From: SXMI01 sp964391365
GTDB lineage: Bacteria; Actinomycetota; Acidimicrobiia; Acidimicrobiales; Microtrichaceae
Assembly (NCBI GenBank): GCA_964391365.1
Contig: CAYMKW010000110.1
Location: 1 to 9,209 of the forward strand
DNA length: 9,209 nt
Direction: 5' to 3'
Shown here: positions 1-6,295 of the stretch, piece after piece
Position numbering within the stretch: position 1 is the stretch's first letter
Layout of the letters: each line of letters starts with the position of its first letter
Program-made: the position numbers and the translations under genes
The notes under the pieces: generated by a model
What the model saw: the letters and a program-made list of their open reading frames with translations, nothing else
The model's database searches: none
Told to the model about the DNA's origin: nothing

Positions 1-1306
1 GGGTCACCAGCGCCATCGCGAAGTGAAGTCGCAGGCGATTGGGCTGCGACAAGGAGCGAGATCGAACGTCCAGGAACTCGCGCAGCAACATCCGCTCCGC
101 CGCCGAGTCAGCCCGAGCTCCTGCTTCCTTCGAGCTGCACCCGGTCAGCTGCGCCATGTAGCGAAGATTCCGCCGCACCGTCAGCCCTGGGAACACTTCC
201 GGCGATCGCGCCAACCAGACAGTTCGATCTGGCGAGAGCCGGCTTGATTCACCGGCTGCACCGACGACCGATACCGACCCGGAGGTGATCCGATGGAGCC
301 CAGCGACCGCCTCGAGGGCAACCCGAGCACCCGATTCAACCGGACCGAACACGACTGTGATCGCCCCCTCGGGCACCGTGAAGCTGACCGAGTCAAGCAC
401 TCGCTGCTCGGTTCCAAATCGGTCGGTGAGCAAGGTGAGGCTCCTGACACTCACCGTCCGACGCAAGGGAAGGCCCACGGTTGGTGCGGCGCCAGATCGA
501 TCTGCACAGCTGACCAGTCCCTCGCTGACCTCGGAGGCAGAAGGGCGTTCATCCGGATCCAGTTCGAGGCATCGGTCCATGAGCTCAACGCAGCCGGCAG
601 GCCAGCCCGCGACGTGGTCCGAGAATCGGATCCGCTCACTCTGGATCCTTGCGGCCAGCGCTGCGACCGGGGCGTCCTCGCCGAACGGGTGGCGGCCAGA
701 CGCCGCAACGAGCAGGGTGAGCGCGAGCGAGTACACGTCGTTGGGCGGCGAGGGTCGGTCACCCTCGAGCAACTCAGGTGCCGCGTACGCAACCGATGCT
801 TCGAGTTCGTCGAGTGTCCGAGTGGCGGTTCCCGAGATCCCGAAGTCTGCGAGCCGGGACGACCCGTCGGACGCGAACAGGACGTTGGACGGCTTCACGT
901 CCCGGTGCACGATCCCCGCTGCGTGCGCTGCTGCGATCGCCGAGGACAACTCGCGGCCGAGCCGCAGCGCAGCGTCGGGTTCGAGCGGTCCGGTCCGGGC
1001 GATCCGGTCGGCGAGCGAGCCCCCCGGTGCGAACTCCATGACCAGGCCCGTCGAGCCTCCGCTGAGGGTGGTGGTACCGAAGAGGGTGACCACGTTGGCG
1101 TGCCAGGACATCTGGGCCTGTACCTGGGCCTCACGACCGGTCCGAGCGTCCCGCAGGTCGACTCCGTGGAGCACCTTGAGGGCGACGACCCGACCCAACG
1201 AGCGTTGGACCGCCCGGTAGACGGTGCCGGATCCGCCGCTGGCGACGAACTCCACGTCATCAAGGTCTTCGCCCGCAATGTCGCCCGCGACGTCGAACGC
1301 TGCCAC
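1..1306 (-). CDS. Ser/Thr protein kinase fused to a degenerate ABC ATPase domain (3' end outside window)
   Basis: This frame is open from a GTG at 1306 to the window edge, giving 435 visible residues. The start is supported by a strong AGGAGG site about 6 nt upstream. Residues ~15-265 form a complete Hanks-type kinase: glycine loop GGSGTVY (24-30), ATP lysine K44 in VALKVL, helix-C E59, catalytic loop HRDVKPSN (134-141), DFG (154-156), APE (176-178), DVYSL with D190, and R254 near the end. All catalytic residues are present. From ~residue 285 an ABC ATPase domain of the DrrA/CcmA drug-exporter type begins: LDSVSFTVPEG, then GPVESGARV in the Walker A place, TSGSVSVVG, FPGLTVRRNL, and LSQPNRLRL in the signature place. 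The Walker A lysine, Q-loop glutamine (LAR for LPQ) and LSGGQ are all lost, so this half may not hydrolyse ATP. No transmembrane segment lies between the domains. Walker B and the C-terminus are outside the window. The kinase assignment is firm, the ABC fold good, its function inferred. Confidence 0.9.
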   Translation of the reverse strand, partial: MAAFDVAGDIAGEDLDDVEFVASGGSGTVYRAVQRSLGRVVALKVLHGVDLRDARTGREAQVQAQMSWHANVVTLFGTTTLSGGSTGLVMEFAPGGSLADRIARTGPLEPDAALRLGRELSSAIAAAHAAGIVHRDVKPSNVLFASDGSSRLADFGISGTATRTLDELEASVAYAAPELLEGDRPSPPNDVYSLALTLLVAASGRHPFGEDAPVAALAARIQSERIRFSDHVAGWPAGCVELMDRCLELDPDERPSASEVSEGLVSCADRSGAAPTVGLPLRRTVSVRSLTLLTDRFGTEQRVLDSVSFTVPEGAITVVFGPVESGARVALEAVAGLHRITSGSVSVVGAAGESSRLSPDRTVWLARSPEVFPGLTVRRNLRYMAQLTGCSSKEAGARADSAAERMLLREFLDVRSRSLSQPNRLRLHFAMALVT

Positions 1307-1329
1307 GCCTCTCCTCCTCAGCCGGGAGG

Positions 1330-1335
1330 AACGTA
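1330..1335 (-). promoter_or_regulatory. possible -10 box of the kinase gene
   Basis: Read on the minus strand this is TACGTT, which fits the TAnnnT form of actinobacterial -10 boxes. It would start transcription near 1323, leaving a leader of about 17 nt that carries the AGGAGG ribosome site. No convincing -35 is visible. A small inverted repeat (GGGTA, 4 nt, TACCC at 1360-1373) lies 25 bp further upstream and could be an operator. This is a weak call. Confidence 0.3.
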
Positions 1336-1392
1336 ACGACGATGGGCCGAACGGACTACGGGTAGGTGTACCCAGATCGGATCGGGCTTGAG

Positions 1393-1409
1393 CGCGGCCT
1401 CAGGCCGCG
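1393..1409 (-). terminator. GC hairpin just after the acyl-CoA synthetase stop
   Basis: A perfect 7-bp inverted repeat, CGCGGCC-TCA-GGCCGCG, with a 3-nt loop begins 7 bp downstream of the acyl-CoA synthetase stop codon. No U-tract follows on the minus strand. It therefore resembles the U-less hairpins often found at gene ends in high-GC actinobacteria rather than a classical intrinsic terminator. It also separates this gene from the kinase gene downstream. Confidence 0.5.
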
Positions 1410-1416
1410 GAACACC

Positions 1417-3027
1417 TCAGTCGATCGCCGGGTGGGAGTCGGCCAGTTCGCGCAGGTCCTTCTTGGACACCTTGCCGAGCTCAGCCGTGGGGAACTCGTC
1501 CACGAAGTAGACGGCGCGAGGCACCTTGAAGTCGGCGAGGTTCTCCCGACAGACCGAGATGATCTGCTCGGAGAGCGCATCGGTGTCGGCGGACTTGTCG
1601 GCCAGGATGACGAACGCCACGGCCACCATGTCCAGCATCTCGTGGCTCTTGGCCACCACGGCGATGTCCTCGAGTCCCGGCACCTGTCGGATGCAGTCCT
1701 CGACCTCACGGGCGGAGACGTTCTCGCCACCGACCTTGAGGGCGTCCTTGTCACGATCCCGGTAGACGAGGTTCCCATCCGCCATCACCTGGACGATGTC
1801 GCCGGTCCGGCACCAACCGTCGTCGGTGAAGAACTTCTCGTTCGCCTCAGGGTTGCCCAGGTACTCGAGGCACACCGTGACACCGCGAATCCCCCGGACC
1901 CAGATCTCACCCATCTCGCCCTCCTGGGCGAGCGAGCCGTCCTCCTTCACGATGAGCACCTCGTAGCCGGGCGCCGGCCGACCCATCGCCAGTTCGGGGT
2001 ACGACTCGTAGGGGTTGTCCCGGATGCAATGCGTCACCAGCTCGGTCATGCCGTACGCCGCAACGATCCGCATGTTCATGAACTGTTCGAGCACCGGCAT
2101 GATCAGGCCGAACACCCCGACCCGGACCGTGTGGTTCTCGGGGATGCCCTGCTCGAACGCCGCCTTGATGACGAACGGGATCAGCGAGATGTGGGTCACG
2201 CCGTACTGCTCGATGACCGGCCAGAAACGGGACGCCGAGAACTTGGGCTGCAACACGACCGTGCCGCCGGTGCCCAGCACGGTCCAGATCGCCCACGACT
2301 GGGTGTTCACGTGGAAGAACGGCAGCGAAGCCAGGTAGACGTCGTCCGGTCGGAAGTCGATGTTGACCGGGTTGACCTTGGCGGCCCACAGCGCGTTGGC
2401 GTGGGTGTGGACGACCGCCTTCGGCCTCGACGTGGTGCCGGAGGTGAACAGGATCCCAGCGGGGAGCATCGGATCGGCCGGACGCTCGGGAACGTCGGCG
2501 ACGTCGCCCTCGAGCGCTGAGAACGGCTCGCGGCCGTGGTCCAGTTCGGCTGCTTCGGCGGGCACACCGGAGTTGTCGTCGGTCACGACGATCCAGCCGA
2601 GATCCGGCCCGGCCTCGGCGACGAGCGAAGCGAACTTGGGCTGGGTGATCGCTCCGACACACCCCGTGTGGGTGATGAAGTAGTTGACCTCGGCGGCGAC
2701 GCTCCGCGTGTTGGTGGTCACGGCCACGGCACCGATCCGGGCGCAGGCGTACCAGGCGATCACTGCCTCCGGACAGTTCTCGGCGTGGATCAGCACCATG
2801 TCGCCGACACCGACCCCGCGGCCGTGCAGACCGGCCGCAACACGCTTGGTCGCCTCGGCGAACTCGGCGTAGGTCCAGGTCTGCGCTGTTCCGTCCTTGG
2901 GTTCCCAGACCAGGAACTGGTGGTCCCCCCGATGCTCGGCGCGATGGTCGAGCAGCCACGGGATGTCCTGACCGTTGAACTGGTACGCGGCCGCTGCGTC
3001 CCTGTCGATCGCCACCGTCTCGCTCAT
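1417..3027 (-). CDS. acyl-CoA synthetase, CaiC-like (AMP-forming, class I adenylate-forming enzyme)
   Basis: The product (536 aa) should activate a carboxylic acid with ATP and CoA through an acyl-adenylate in the cytoplasm. Visible family motifs, in order, are the phosphate loop TSGTTSRPK (195-203), the adenine motif AAYGMTE (323-329), TGD (408-410), the hinge YRDRDKD (422-428), GGENVS (433-438) and the C-terminal catalytic lysine K519 in LGKVSKK. The loop ILFTSGTTSRPK and the GGENVS region resemble carnitine/crotonobetaine-CoA ligase CaiC, but the substrate cannot be read from sequence. The ATG at 3027 is chosen over an in-frame GTG at 3057 because GAGGGG lies at normal spacing upstream of it and the family N-terminus begins there. 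The gene is divergent from the thiolase and shares a 187-bp control region with it. A fatty or branched-chain acyl substrate is equally possible. Confidence 0.93.
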   Translation of the reverse strand: MSETVAIDRDAAAAYQFNGQDIPWLLDHRAEHRGDHQFLVWEPKDGTAQTWTYAEFAEATKRVAAGLHGRGVGVGDMVLIHAENCPEAVIAWYACARIGAVAVTTNTRSVAAEVNYFITHTGCVGAITQPKFASLVAEAGPDLGWIVVTDDNSGVPAEAAELDHGREPFSALEGDVADVPERPADPMLPAGILFTSGTTSRPKAVVHTHANALWAAKVNPVNIDFRPDDVYLASLPFFHVNTQSWAIWTVLGTGGTVVLQPKFSASRFWPVIEQYGVTHISLIPFVIKAAFEQGIPENHTVRVGVFGLIMPVLEQFMNMRIVAAYGMTELVTHCIRDNPYESYPELAMGRPAPGYEVLIVKEDGSLAQEGEMGEIWVRGIRGVTVCLEYLGNPEANEKFFTDDGWCRTGDIVQVMADGNLVYRDRDKDALKVGGENVSAREVEDCIRQVPGLEDIAVVAKSHEMLDMVAVAFVILADKSADTDALSEQIISVCRENLADFKVPRAVYFVDEFPTAELGKVSKKDLRELADSHPAID

Positions 3028-3061
3028 GTTCCGTCCCCTCGAATCGGCAGGCGCCACACCC

Positions 3062-3084
3062 CGCAGCGCCCTGCTGTCGCTGCG
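3062..3084. promoter_or_regulatory. candidate operator: 7-bp inverted repeat in divergent promoter region
   Basis: CGCAGCG (3062-3068) and CGCTGCG (3078-3084) form a perfect inverted repeat with a 9-nt spacer, 35 bp upstream of the acyl-CoA synthetase start. Size and spacing fit a dimeric repressor site such as a TetR-family operator, which is common for acyl-CoA catabolic genes. The left arm belongs to a 12-bp sequence, CACCCCGCAGCG (3057-3068), repeated in direct orientation at 3156-3167 nearer the thiolase. The function is inferred. Confidence 0.35.
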
Positions 3085-3094
3085 CAGGCTACGT

Positions 3095-3100
3095 CGTCAA
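3095..3100 (-). promoter_or_regulatory. possible -35 box (TTGACG) for acyl-CoA synthetase
   Basis: On the minus strand this reads TTGACG, five of six matches to the TTGACA consensus, 68 bp upstream of the start codon. No good -10 hexamer is found at 16-18 nt (ACAGCA at 17 nt is poor). The promoter is therefore unproven. The inverted repeat at 3062-3084 would overlap the -10 and start-site region. Confidence 0.25.
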
Positions 3101-3118
3101 CCCCCGGGCTTCGAACCG

Positions 3119-3143
3119 TCGGGCCGCCTGCGATCGGGCCGCC
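3119..3143. repeat. 10-bp direct repeat TCGGGCCGCC in divergent region
   Basis: TCGGGCCGCC occurs at 3119-3128 and again at 3134-3143, a 15-bp period, in the middle of the divergent control region. It could be a tandem regulator site or simply chance in GC-rich DNA. Confidence 0.3.
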
Positions 3144-3145
3144 GT

Positions 3146-3175
3146 TTGGCCACTGCACCCCGCAGCGGGCAGCAT
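3146..3175 (+). promoter_or_regulatory. weak candidate promoter of the thiolase
   Basis: TTGGCC (3146-3151) and CAGCAT (3170-3175) are separated by 18 nt and match the sigma-70-type consensus at 4/6 and 3/6 positions. They would give a leader of about 33 nt. The second copy of CACCCCGCAGCG (3156-3167) falls within the spacer. Low confidence. Confidence 0.22.
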
Positions 3176-3203
3176 CCTCCGGGCAACCATCCGGGCCACA
3201 CCC

Positions 3204-3209
3204 AGGAGA
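3204..3209 (+). promoter_or_regulatory. ribosome binding site deciding the thiolase start
   Basis: AGGAGA lies 5 nt upstream of the ATG at 3215. The reading frame is open much further upstream (to 2975), so this site, plus the typical thiolase N-terminus that follows it, fixes the true start. Confidence 0.8.
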
Positions 3210-3214
3210 CACAC

Positions 3215-4375
3215 ATGACCACCGACGTCGTCATCGTCAGCGCAGTTCGCACCCCGATCGCCACGGCATACAAGGGGTCGCTCCTCGGAGTCGACGCCTA
3301 CCAGCTCGCCGAAGTGGCCATCGGCGCTGCGGTCGAGCGGTCGGGGATCCCCGTCGCCGACTTCGAGGACATCGGCTTCGGTGAGTCCATGCAGGGCGGC
3401 GGCAACATCGGGCGCAACGCAGCGATCCGGCTCGGGATGGTCAACGTCCCCGGTGTCGCGACACAGCGTTGGTGCGCGTCAGGCATGGCCGGCGTCCAGT
3501 GGATCGCAGCGAACATCGCAGCCGGGATGATCGACGTCGGCCTGGCCGGCGGGACCGAGTCCATGTCCACCGCGCCACAGGGCCAGAAGCCGGGGCCCGA
3601 TGGTCAGCCCACGTTCTGGCTGCCACCGGCGAACGAGGAGACCGAGCTCGCTCCCCCGTTCAACATGGCGCTCACGGTCGGCGACAACACCGCCCGGATC
3701 GCCGGCGTCACCCGAGAGGAAGCAGATGCCTGGGCGTTCGAGTCGCACCGCCGGGCGGTTCAGGCGATCGACGAGGGGCGCTTCGAGCACGAACTGGTGC
3801 CGGTGACACTCCCCGACGGTTCCGAGTTCACCACCGACGAGCACCCGCGACGGAACAGCTCACTCGAGAAGCTGGCCTCGCTGCCGGTCATCAACCCGCT
3901 GGTGGAGGGCGCCGTGACGACCGCGGGTAACTCGTCCGGGCTCAACGACGCAGCGGCCGCGCTGGTCATGTGCTCGCGCGACTACGCCGAAGCGAACGGC
4001 CTCACCCCGCTCGCACGTGTCGTCAGCTGGGCGAGCGCAGCACTTGCACCCGAGGAGACCGGCCTGGGCCCGACGGTGGCCCTGCCCAAGGCGGCCGCCA
4101 AGGCCGGGGTGTCGCTCGGCGACCTCGACAGCATCGAGATCAACGAGGCGTTCGCCTCGATGGCGGTGGCCTCCACCCGGATCATGGAACTCGACCACGA
4201 CCGGGTGAACGTCAACGGCTCGGGTTGCTCGCTCGGCCATCCGATCGGGTGCACCGGGGCACGCATGGTCGTGACGATGGTGAACGAGCTCCGCCGCACC
4301 GACGGCACCCTCGGTGCCGTCTCCATGTGCGCCGCCGGCGGCATGGGCTCGGCGACCGTCATCGAGCGGATCTGA
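3215..4375 (+). CDS. thiolase (acetyl-CoA C-acyltransferase family)
   Basis: The product (386 aa, usual size for a degradative or biosynthetic thiolase) should cleave a 3-ketoacyl-CoA with CoA, or run the reverse condensation, in the cytoplasm. The complete active site is visible: nucleophile C87 in QRWCASG, the GGTESMS segment (112-118), NEAFA (310-314), H342 in GHPIGCTGAR, and acid/base C372 in CAAGGMG. The start is set by the AGGAGA site 5 nt upstream and the family N-terminus VVIVSAVRTPI. It is transcribed away from the acyl-CoA synthetase and toward the HMG-CoA lyase gene, with 36 bp between the convergent stops. These neighbours point to beta-oxidation-like degradation. The slightly unusual QRW before the nucleophile (often NRF) hints at a subgroup of its own. 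Chain length and substrate are unknown. Confidence 0.95.
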   Translation: MTTDVVIVSAVRTPIATAYKGSLLGVDAYQLAEVAIGAAVERSGIPVADFEDIGFGESMQGGGNIGRNAAIRLGMVNVPGVATQRWCASGMAGVQWIAANIAAGMIDVGLAGGTESMSTAPQGQKPGPDGQPTFWLPPANEETELAPPFNMALTVGDNTARIAGVTREEADAWAFESHRRAVQAIDEGRFEHELVPVTLPDGSEFTTDEHPRRNSSLEKLASLPVINPLVEGAVTTAGNSSGLNDAAAALVMCSRDYAEANGLTPLARVVSWASAALAPEETGLGPTVALPKAAAKAGVSLGDLDSIEINEAFASMAVASTRIMELDHDRVNVNGSGCSLGHPIGCTGARMVVTMVNELRRTDGTLGAVSMCAAGGMGSATVIERI

Positions 4376-4404
4376 CGCCGGCGACACGGCTCCGGGCCCG
4401 GCGT
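4375..4404. terminator. possible shared hairpin between convergent genes
   Basis: ACGCCGG (4375-4381) and CCGGCGT (4398-4404) form a 7-bp inverted repeat with a 16-nt loop in the 36-bp gap between the thiolase and HMG-CoA lyase stops. The position suits a bidirectional terminator, but the loop is long and no T-tract follows on either strand. Confidence 0.3.
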
Positions 4405-4411
4405 TCCGACC

Positions 4412-5329
4412 TCAATCCCGACGGCGTGGGAACGGTCCGGCACGGGACACCGAGCCGGACGCCGGGTGACCGACCAGTTCCTCGACCCACGGCACGAGGC
4501 TGAGCAGCCCGTCCAGATCGAAGCTGGTGTCGATGCCGGAGCGCTGCGCCAGGTACACCACGTCCTCGGTCGCGACGTTCCCCGTCGCGCCCGGGGCGAA
4601 CGGGCAGCCCCCGATCCCGCCGATGCTGGCATCGGCCACGTCGACCCCGAGTTCCGCCGCCGTCCACACGTTGGCCAGGGCCGTGTTGCGCGTGTCGTGG
4701 AAGTGGCAGCGCGGTTGCACACCACGCTCACGGAGCAGGGGGAGGACGGCGCCGAAACGTTCGCGGACGTCGACGGGCACGGCGACGCCGATCGTGTCGG
4801 CGAGCGCGATCTCTGCAGGCCCTGAGGCGAGCACTCGTTCGACGACACGAACGACGGTCTCGGTGGGGACCTCGCCCTCGTAGGGGCAGCCGAAGCTGCT
4901 CGACACCGTCACGGTGACCGGAACACCTGCTGCGGAAGCCCGTTCGACGATGCGCTCGGACTCGTCGAGCACCGCGTCGAGCGGCCGGCCCTGGTTCGCC
5001 TCGGCGAACCCCGACGTCGCCGCCACGACGGTGTTCACCTCGTCGATGCCGATCTCCAGGGCCCGCTCCAGTCCGCGCAGGTTCAGAACGAGCCCGATGA
5101 GCCTGACCCCATCGGGAACCCGGCCCCGGAGCTGGCCGACGACGTCCTCCGCACCGGCCATCTGCGGCACTCGGTCCGGGTTCACGAAGCTGGCCACCTC
5201 GATGCGACGAGCGCCCGCCTCGGCGAGTCGCATCGCCAGATCGACCCGGTCCGCCACGGACTGGACCAGCGGCTCGGCCTGCAGGCCGTCACGGGGGCCG
5301 ACCTCGACGATCTCGAGTTGACGTGTCAT
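4412..5329 (-). CDS. hydroxymethylglutaryl-CoA lyase family protein
   Basis: The product (305 aa) is a TIM-barrel, divalent-metal-dependent lyase that should split HMG-CoA, or a related 3-hydroxy-3-methylacyl-CoA, to acetyl-CoA plus a keto acid. This is the last step of leucine breakdown. The family signature is clear: R13 and D14 in GPRDGLQ, metal histidines H209 and H211 in CHFHDT, catalytic C242 in GGCPFAPGATGN, and metal-binding N251 followed by NVATEDVVY. The ATG at 5329 is preferred over the longer open frame to 5500 because the conserved barrel starts at residue 5 and GGGAGGA stands about 8 nt upstream. The last ~15 residues are an arginine-rich tail without family meaning. Its neighbours, a thiolase and an acyl-CoA synthetase, support a role in branched-chain acyl-CoA degradation. 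A related aldol lyase specificity cannot be excluded. Confidence 0.93.
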   Translation of the reverse strand: MTRQLEIVEVGPRDGLQAEPLVQSVADRVDLAMRLAEAGARRIEVASFVNPDRVPQMAGAEDVVGQLRGRVPDGVRLIGLVLNLRGLERALEIGIDEVNTVVAATSGFAEANQGRPLDAVLDESERIVERASAAGVPVTVTVSSSFGCPYEGEVPTETVVRVVERVLASGPAEIALADTIGVAVPVDVRERFGAVLPLLRERGVQPRCHFHDTRNTALANVWTAAELGVDVADASIGGIGGCPFAPGATGNVATEDVVYLAQRSGIDTSFDLDGLLSLVPWVEELVGHPASGSVSRAGPFPRRRD

Positions 5330-5347
5330 GACGTGGAATCCTCCCAC

Positions 5348-5369
5348 GGCCGGGCACGAAGCACCGGCC
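5348..5369. repeat. inverted repeat in the HMG-CoA lyase leader
   Basis: GGCCGG (5348-5353) and CCGGCC (5364-5369) can pair around a 10-nt loop, 19 bp upstream of the HMG-CoA lyase start and just beyond its ribosome site. A register-shifted pairing, CCGGGC with GCCCGG, is also possible. It could be a leader hairpin or an operator; the function is unknown. Confidence 0.3.
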
Positions 5370-5418
5370 CGGGGACCGAGTCGGCGAGGTGTGACGCGGA
5401 GCCACCGGGCGACGGACC

Positions 5419-5424
5419 TATCAT
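5419..5424 (+). promoter_or_regulatory. -10 box for a leaderless polysaccharide deacetylase mRNA
   Basis: TATCAT matches TATAAT at five of six positions and lies exactly 6 nt before the GTG start at 5431. Transcription would begin at the start codon itself. There is no Shine-Dalgarno sequence before the GTG, as expected for a leaderless transcript. No clear -35 is seen at 16-18 nt. Confidence 0.55.
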
Positions 5425-5430
5425 CCGCCC

Positions 5431-6291
5431 GTGAGCGGAGCGGAGGAGGTGAGGGTCGTCCGGCGGCAACGCAAGCGGCGACCGGCCCGACGCACCTCAT
5501 TCGGACGGCTGTTCGGTTCGGTGTTCGCAGTCGTTGCAGTGCTCGCGATCGGCGGTGGCGTCTGGTGGGGGTTCAGCGAGGGCGGGCCGCTGGCCGCCAC
5601 GACCACCACGACGACCACCACCACGACGACGACCACCACCACGACGACGACCACCACGACCACGACGATCCCCAGGCCTCCGGGCCGACGGGCCACCACG
5701 ATGGTCGAGACGGGCGACGCGCTCCCCGGTGAGCCGGTGGTCTCGCTCACCTACGACGACGGGCCCGACCCCCGGTGGACACCTCAGATCCTCGACATCC
5801 TCGGTGAGTACGGAGTGAAGGCCACGTTCTTCGTGCTGGGCCAGAACGCCCAGCGCCACCCCGAACTCATCGACCGGATGATCGCCGAGGGCCACCGGGT
5901 GGCGAACCACACCTCCACGCACCCCGAGTTGACCCGGCTCAGCGACGGTGCCATTGCGAACGAGGTCGGCCCGTTCGACGCCTGGCTCGCCTACCGGGAC
6001 GTCGAGACCAAGTGTGTCCGACCGCCGTACGGCGCAGTCAACGATCGGGTCGACGCTGCGATCCGTGCCGCCTCCGGAGACGACCACACGATGATGTGGA
6101 GCGTCGACACGCTCGACTGGCAGCGTCCGTCGGCCGACACCATCACCCAGCGGATCGTTGCCGGACTCCAGCCCGGAGCGGTGATCCTGATGCACGACGG
6201 CGGCGGGGAGCGACCGAACACCGTCGAGGCCACCCGCCAGGTGGTGCCGCTGATCCAGGCCGCCGGCTACGGCATCCGTCCCGTCTGCTGA
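5431..6291 (+). CDS. membrane-anchored NodB-family polysaccharide deacetylase
   Basis: The product (286 aa) is a carbohydrate esterase family 4 enzyme, expected to remove N- or O-acetyl groups from peptidoglycan or another envelope glycan outside the membrane. The order is: a basic cytoplasmic N-terminus (to ~22), one membrane segment (~24-47), an unbroken run of 23 threonines (57-79), a short proline/arginine joint, then the NodB domain. All catalytic motifs are present: YDDGP with D109 and D110, HTSTH with metal ligands H160 and H164, RPPYG (197-201), DTLDW (226-230) and LMHDG with H255. C195 and C286 might form an extracytoplasmic disulfide. The GTG at 5431 is chosen because a -10 box lies 6 nt upstream, indicating a leaderless mRNA. 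The gene ends 4 bp from the convergent TerC gene. The glycan substrate is not known. Confidence 0.93.
   Translation: MSGAEEVRVVRRQRKRRPARRTSFGRLFGSVFAVVAVLAIGGGVWWGFSEGGPLAATTTTTTTTTTTTTTTTTTTTTTTIPRPPGRRATTMVETGDALPGEPVVSLTYDDGPDPRWTPQILDILGEYGVKATFFVLGQNAQRHPELIDRMIAEGHRVANHTSTHPELTRLSDGAIANEVGPFDAWLAYRDVETKCVRPPYGAVNDRVDAAIRAASGDDHTMMWSVDTLDWQRPSADTITQRIVAGLQPGAVILMHDGGGERPNTVEATRQVVPLIQAAGYGIRPVC
5599..5667 (+). repeat. 23-codon threonine tract (ACG/ACC mixture)
   Basis: Twenty-three consecutive ACN codons, 11 ACC and 12 ACG in irregular order, encode the linker between the membrane segment and the catalytic domain of the deacetylase. The mixing of ACC and ACG means it is not a pure trinucleotide repeat, although recent duplication within the run is possible. 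Such threonine spacers in cell-surface enzymes are often flexible and may be O-glycosylated. Confidence 0.85.
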
Positions 6292-6295
6292 CCCA

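Noticed and set aside
285..1336. Two overlapping plus-strand frames of 311 and 347 codons
   Set aside because: They lie antisense to the kinase-ABC frame, which has intact kinase motifs. The plus frames show low-complexity Arg/Ser composition and no motif.
1366..2520. 384-codon plus-strand frame opposite the acyl-CoA synthetase
   Set aside because: It is antisense to a gene with all adenylate-forming motifs. Its own translation is Asp/His/Arg-rich with no family features.
5330..5500. Longer N-terminus for the HMG-CoA lyase (start at 5500)
   Set aside because: The extra 57 residues have no family similarity, overlap the divergent deacetylase start and would bypass the good ribosome site before 5329.
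5599..5667. Repeat tract considered as a CRISPR or tandem satellite array
   Set aside because: It is an in-frame ACN codon run without spacers or a fixed repeat unit, and it is fully explained by the Thr linker.
5421..5750. Minus-strand frame giving a long poly-valine, membrane-like stretch
   Set aside because: The valines are the reverse complement of the threonine codons of the deacetylase linker. There is no start signal or conserved domain.
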